In this document: positions 38,441 to 39,154 of the stretch, in pieces
Position numbering within the stretch: the first letter of the stretch is position 1
Layout: every line of letters starts with the position of its first letter
Assembly (NCBI GenBank): GCA_023459215.1
Contig: JAEWVF010000037.1
Location: 1 to 39,154 of the forward strand
Source of the DNA: Chloroflexota bacterium
GTDB taxonomy: Bacteria; Chloroflexota; Anaerolineae; Anaerolineales; Villigracilaceae
Direction: 5' to 3'
DNA: 39,154 bases
Made by a program: the position numbers and the translations under genes
The notes under the pieces: generated by a model
Told to the model about the DNA's origin: nothing
The model's database searches: none
What the model saw: only the letters and a program-made list of their open reading frames with translations

Positions 38441-39154
38441 TTAACCCGTCTTTGGGTCGCTTTCTGCGCTGACAGCTTGCCCGTTGTGGAAGACTGCCAG
38501 CGCGTGCCCGGCGTCGACGTAAACCCGCGCCCGTGTCCCCGGCTCACTCAGGTGGATATGCGGCTGCATGGCGTGCAGGCGTTGGCCCGAATCCAGTTGC
38601 AGGCGGTAAATGTTATACGCCCCGCGGAACAACCGCTCGACAATGACGGCGTTGCCCTGCTCGTCCGGTTCGAAGGCCAGATCGTCGGCCCGCAGCGCGA
38701 TTTCCACCGGCGCGCCGTCTGGCAGGCTGAGCGGTTGGGGCAGCAGCCCGATTTCGGTGGTGATCCCGTCCCGGCAGGCCTGGCCGGTCAGGAAATCCGA
38801 ATTGCCCATGAATTCGGCCACAAAACGGGTTTGCGAAGCGTGGAAAATCTGCTCCGGCGAGCCGACCTGCTCCAGCCGTCCGCGCTGGAAAACCGCCAGC
38901 CGGTCGCCCATGTACAGGGCCTCCTCCTGGTCGTGGGTCACAAAAACCGCCGTCGCGTGCATTTTCTTCAAGATGCCGCGCACCTGTTCGCGCATCTCCA
39001 GCCGCAGGTCGGCGTCCAGGCTGCTAAACGGCTCATCCATTAACACCAGCACCGGCTCGGGAGCCAATGCCCGCGCCAGGGCGACGCGCTGACGTTCCCC
39101 GCCGGATAGTTCGTGCGGATAACGCCCGGCGAGCTGCTCCAGCCCGACCAGGGA
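38441..39154 (-). CDS. ABC transporter ATP-binding protein, PotA/FbpC/MalK type (5' end outside window)
   Basis: The C-terminal 237 residues of an importer ATPase; the frame is open to the right edge, so the Walker A and Q-loop are outside. Visible are the signature YPHELSGGERQRVALARALA, Walker B VLVLMDEPFSSLD, the D-loop, the switch FVTHDQEEAL and the sequence ADRLAVF-like GDRLAVFQRGRLEQVGSPEQIF. FVAEFMGNSDFL then leads into a TOBE domain (IALRADDLAFEP, VVERLFRGAYNIYRL, PGTRARVYVD). FbpC/ThiQ-like or polyamine-type importers share this layout, so the substrate is open. It precedes the leaderless binding-type protein, 73 bases away, and permease genes may lie beyond the edge. Confidence 0.9.
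   Translation of the reverse strand, partial: SLVGLEQLAGRYPHELSGGERQRVALARALAPEPVLVLMDEPFSSLDADLRLEMREQVRGILKKMHATAVFVTHDQEEALYMGDRLAVFQRGRLEQVGSPEQIFHASQTRFVAEFMGNSDFLTGQACRDGITTEIGLLPQPLSLPDGAPVEIALRADDLAFEPDEQGNAVIVERLFRGAYNIYRLQLDSGQRLHAMQPHIHLSEPGTRARVYVDAGHALAVFHNGQAVSAESDPKTG

Overview
The window looks like a chromosomal segment of a Chloroflexota bacterium, probably Anaerolineae-like. This is inferred from the moderately high G+C, from lipoproteins whose acylated cysteine is followed by long Ala/Glu/Pro linkers, from the mix of transporters, and from protein style. No rRNA, tRNA or CRISPR array was seen, so the placement is not anchored by a marker gene.

Left edge to 2.3 kb: the first codons of an IS630-like transposase run off the left end. 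A solitary NarL/LuxR-type response regulator follows, then a two-gene minus-strand unit of a DedA-family membrane protein and a membrane-anchored protein built from two copies of one motif, 80 residues apart. A divergent promoter pair leads into the next region.

2.2 to 14.4 kb: the best candidate for a coherent system is a ten-gene plus-strand operon that matches in content, but not in order, the Bacillus subtilis dpp-ykf murein-peptide operon. It encodes two peptide ABC ATPases, a peptide-binding lipoprotein, two permeases, a membrane-anchored c-type cytochrome, a LysA-type decarboxylase, an M55 D-aminopeptidase, an alpha/beta-hydrolase fused to SH3b and NlpC/P60 domains, and an L-Ala-D/L-Glu epimerase. 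Together these could import cell-wall peptides and take them apart: cut D-Ala residues, release the diamino acid from D-Glu, epimerise L-Ala-D-Glu and decarboxylate diaminopimelate to lysine. The cytochrome and the hydrolase fusion are unexpected additions.

14.4 to 21.9 kb (minus strand): a PAS-type phytochrome-like histidine kinase, a histidine phosphatase, a small glycine-rich membrane protein, an M16C (PreP-like) metalloprotease carrying a short palindromic-repeat insertion in frame, and an AT-rich multi-pass membrane protein of unknown function.

22.0 to 32.9 kb (plus strand): a YesN/YesM-type two-component pair, a YtfQ-like sugar-binding lipoprotein, a terminator, a second YtfQ-like lipoprotein, and YtfR, YtfT and YjfF homologues of the galactofuranose ABC importer. 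The last permease carries an extra transmembrane helix and a cysteine-containing extracytoplasmic domain. A lipoprotein of unknown function ends the unit. The first binding protein may be the sensor partner of the kinase and the second the transporter's own receptor.

32.9 kb to right edge (minus strand): the 3' ends of an ABC transporter (ATPase cut by the window edge), a solute-binding-type protein without a signal peptide, an AT-rich glycosyltransferase-like membrane protein, a lone FAD subunit of the xanthine dehydrogenase/CO dehydrogenase family, and a second glycosyltransferase-like membrane protein that seems to carry a frameshift near its 3' end.
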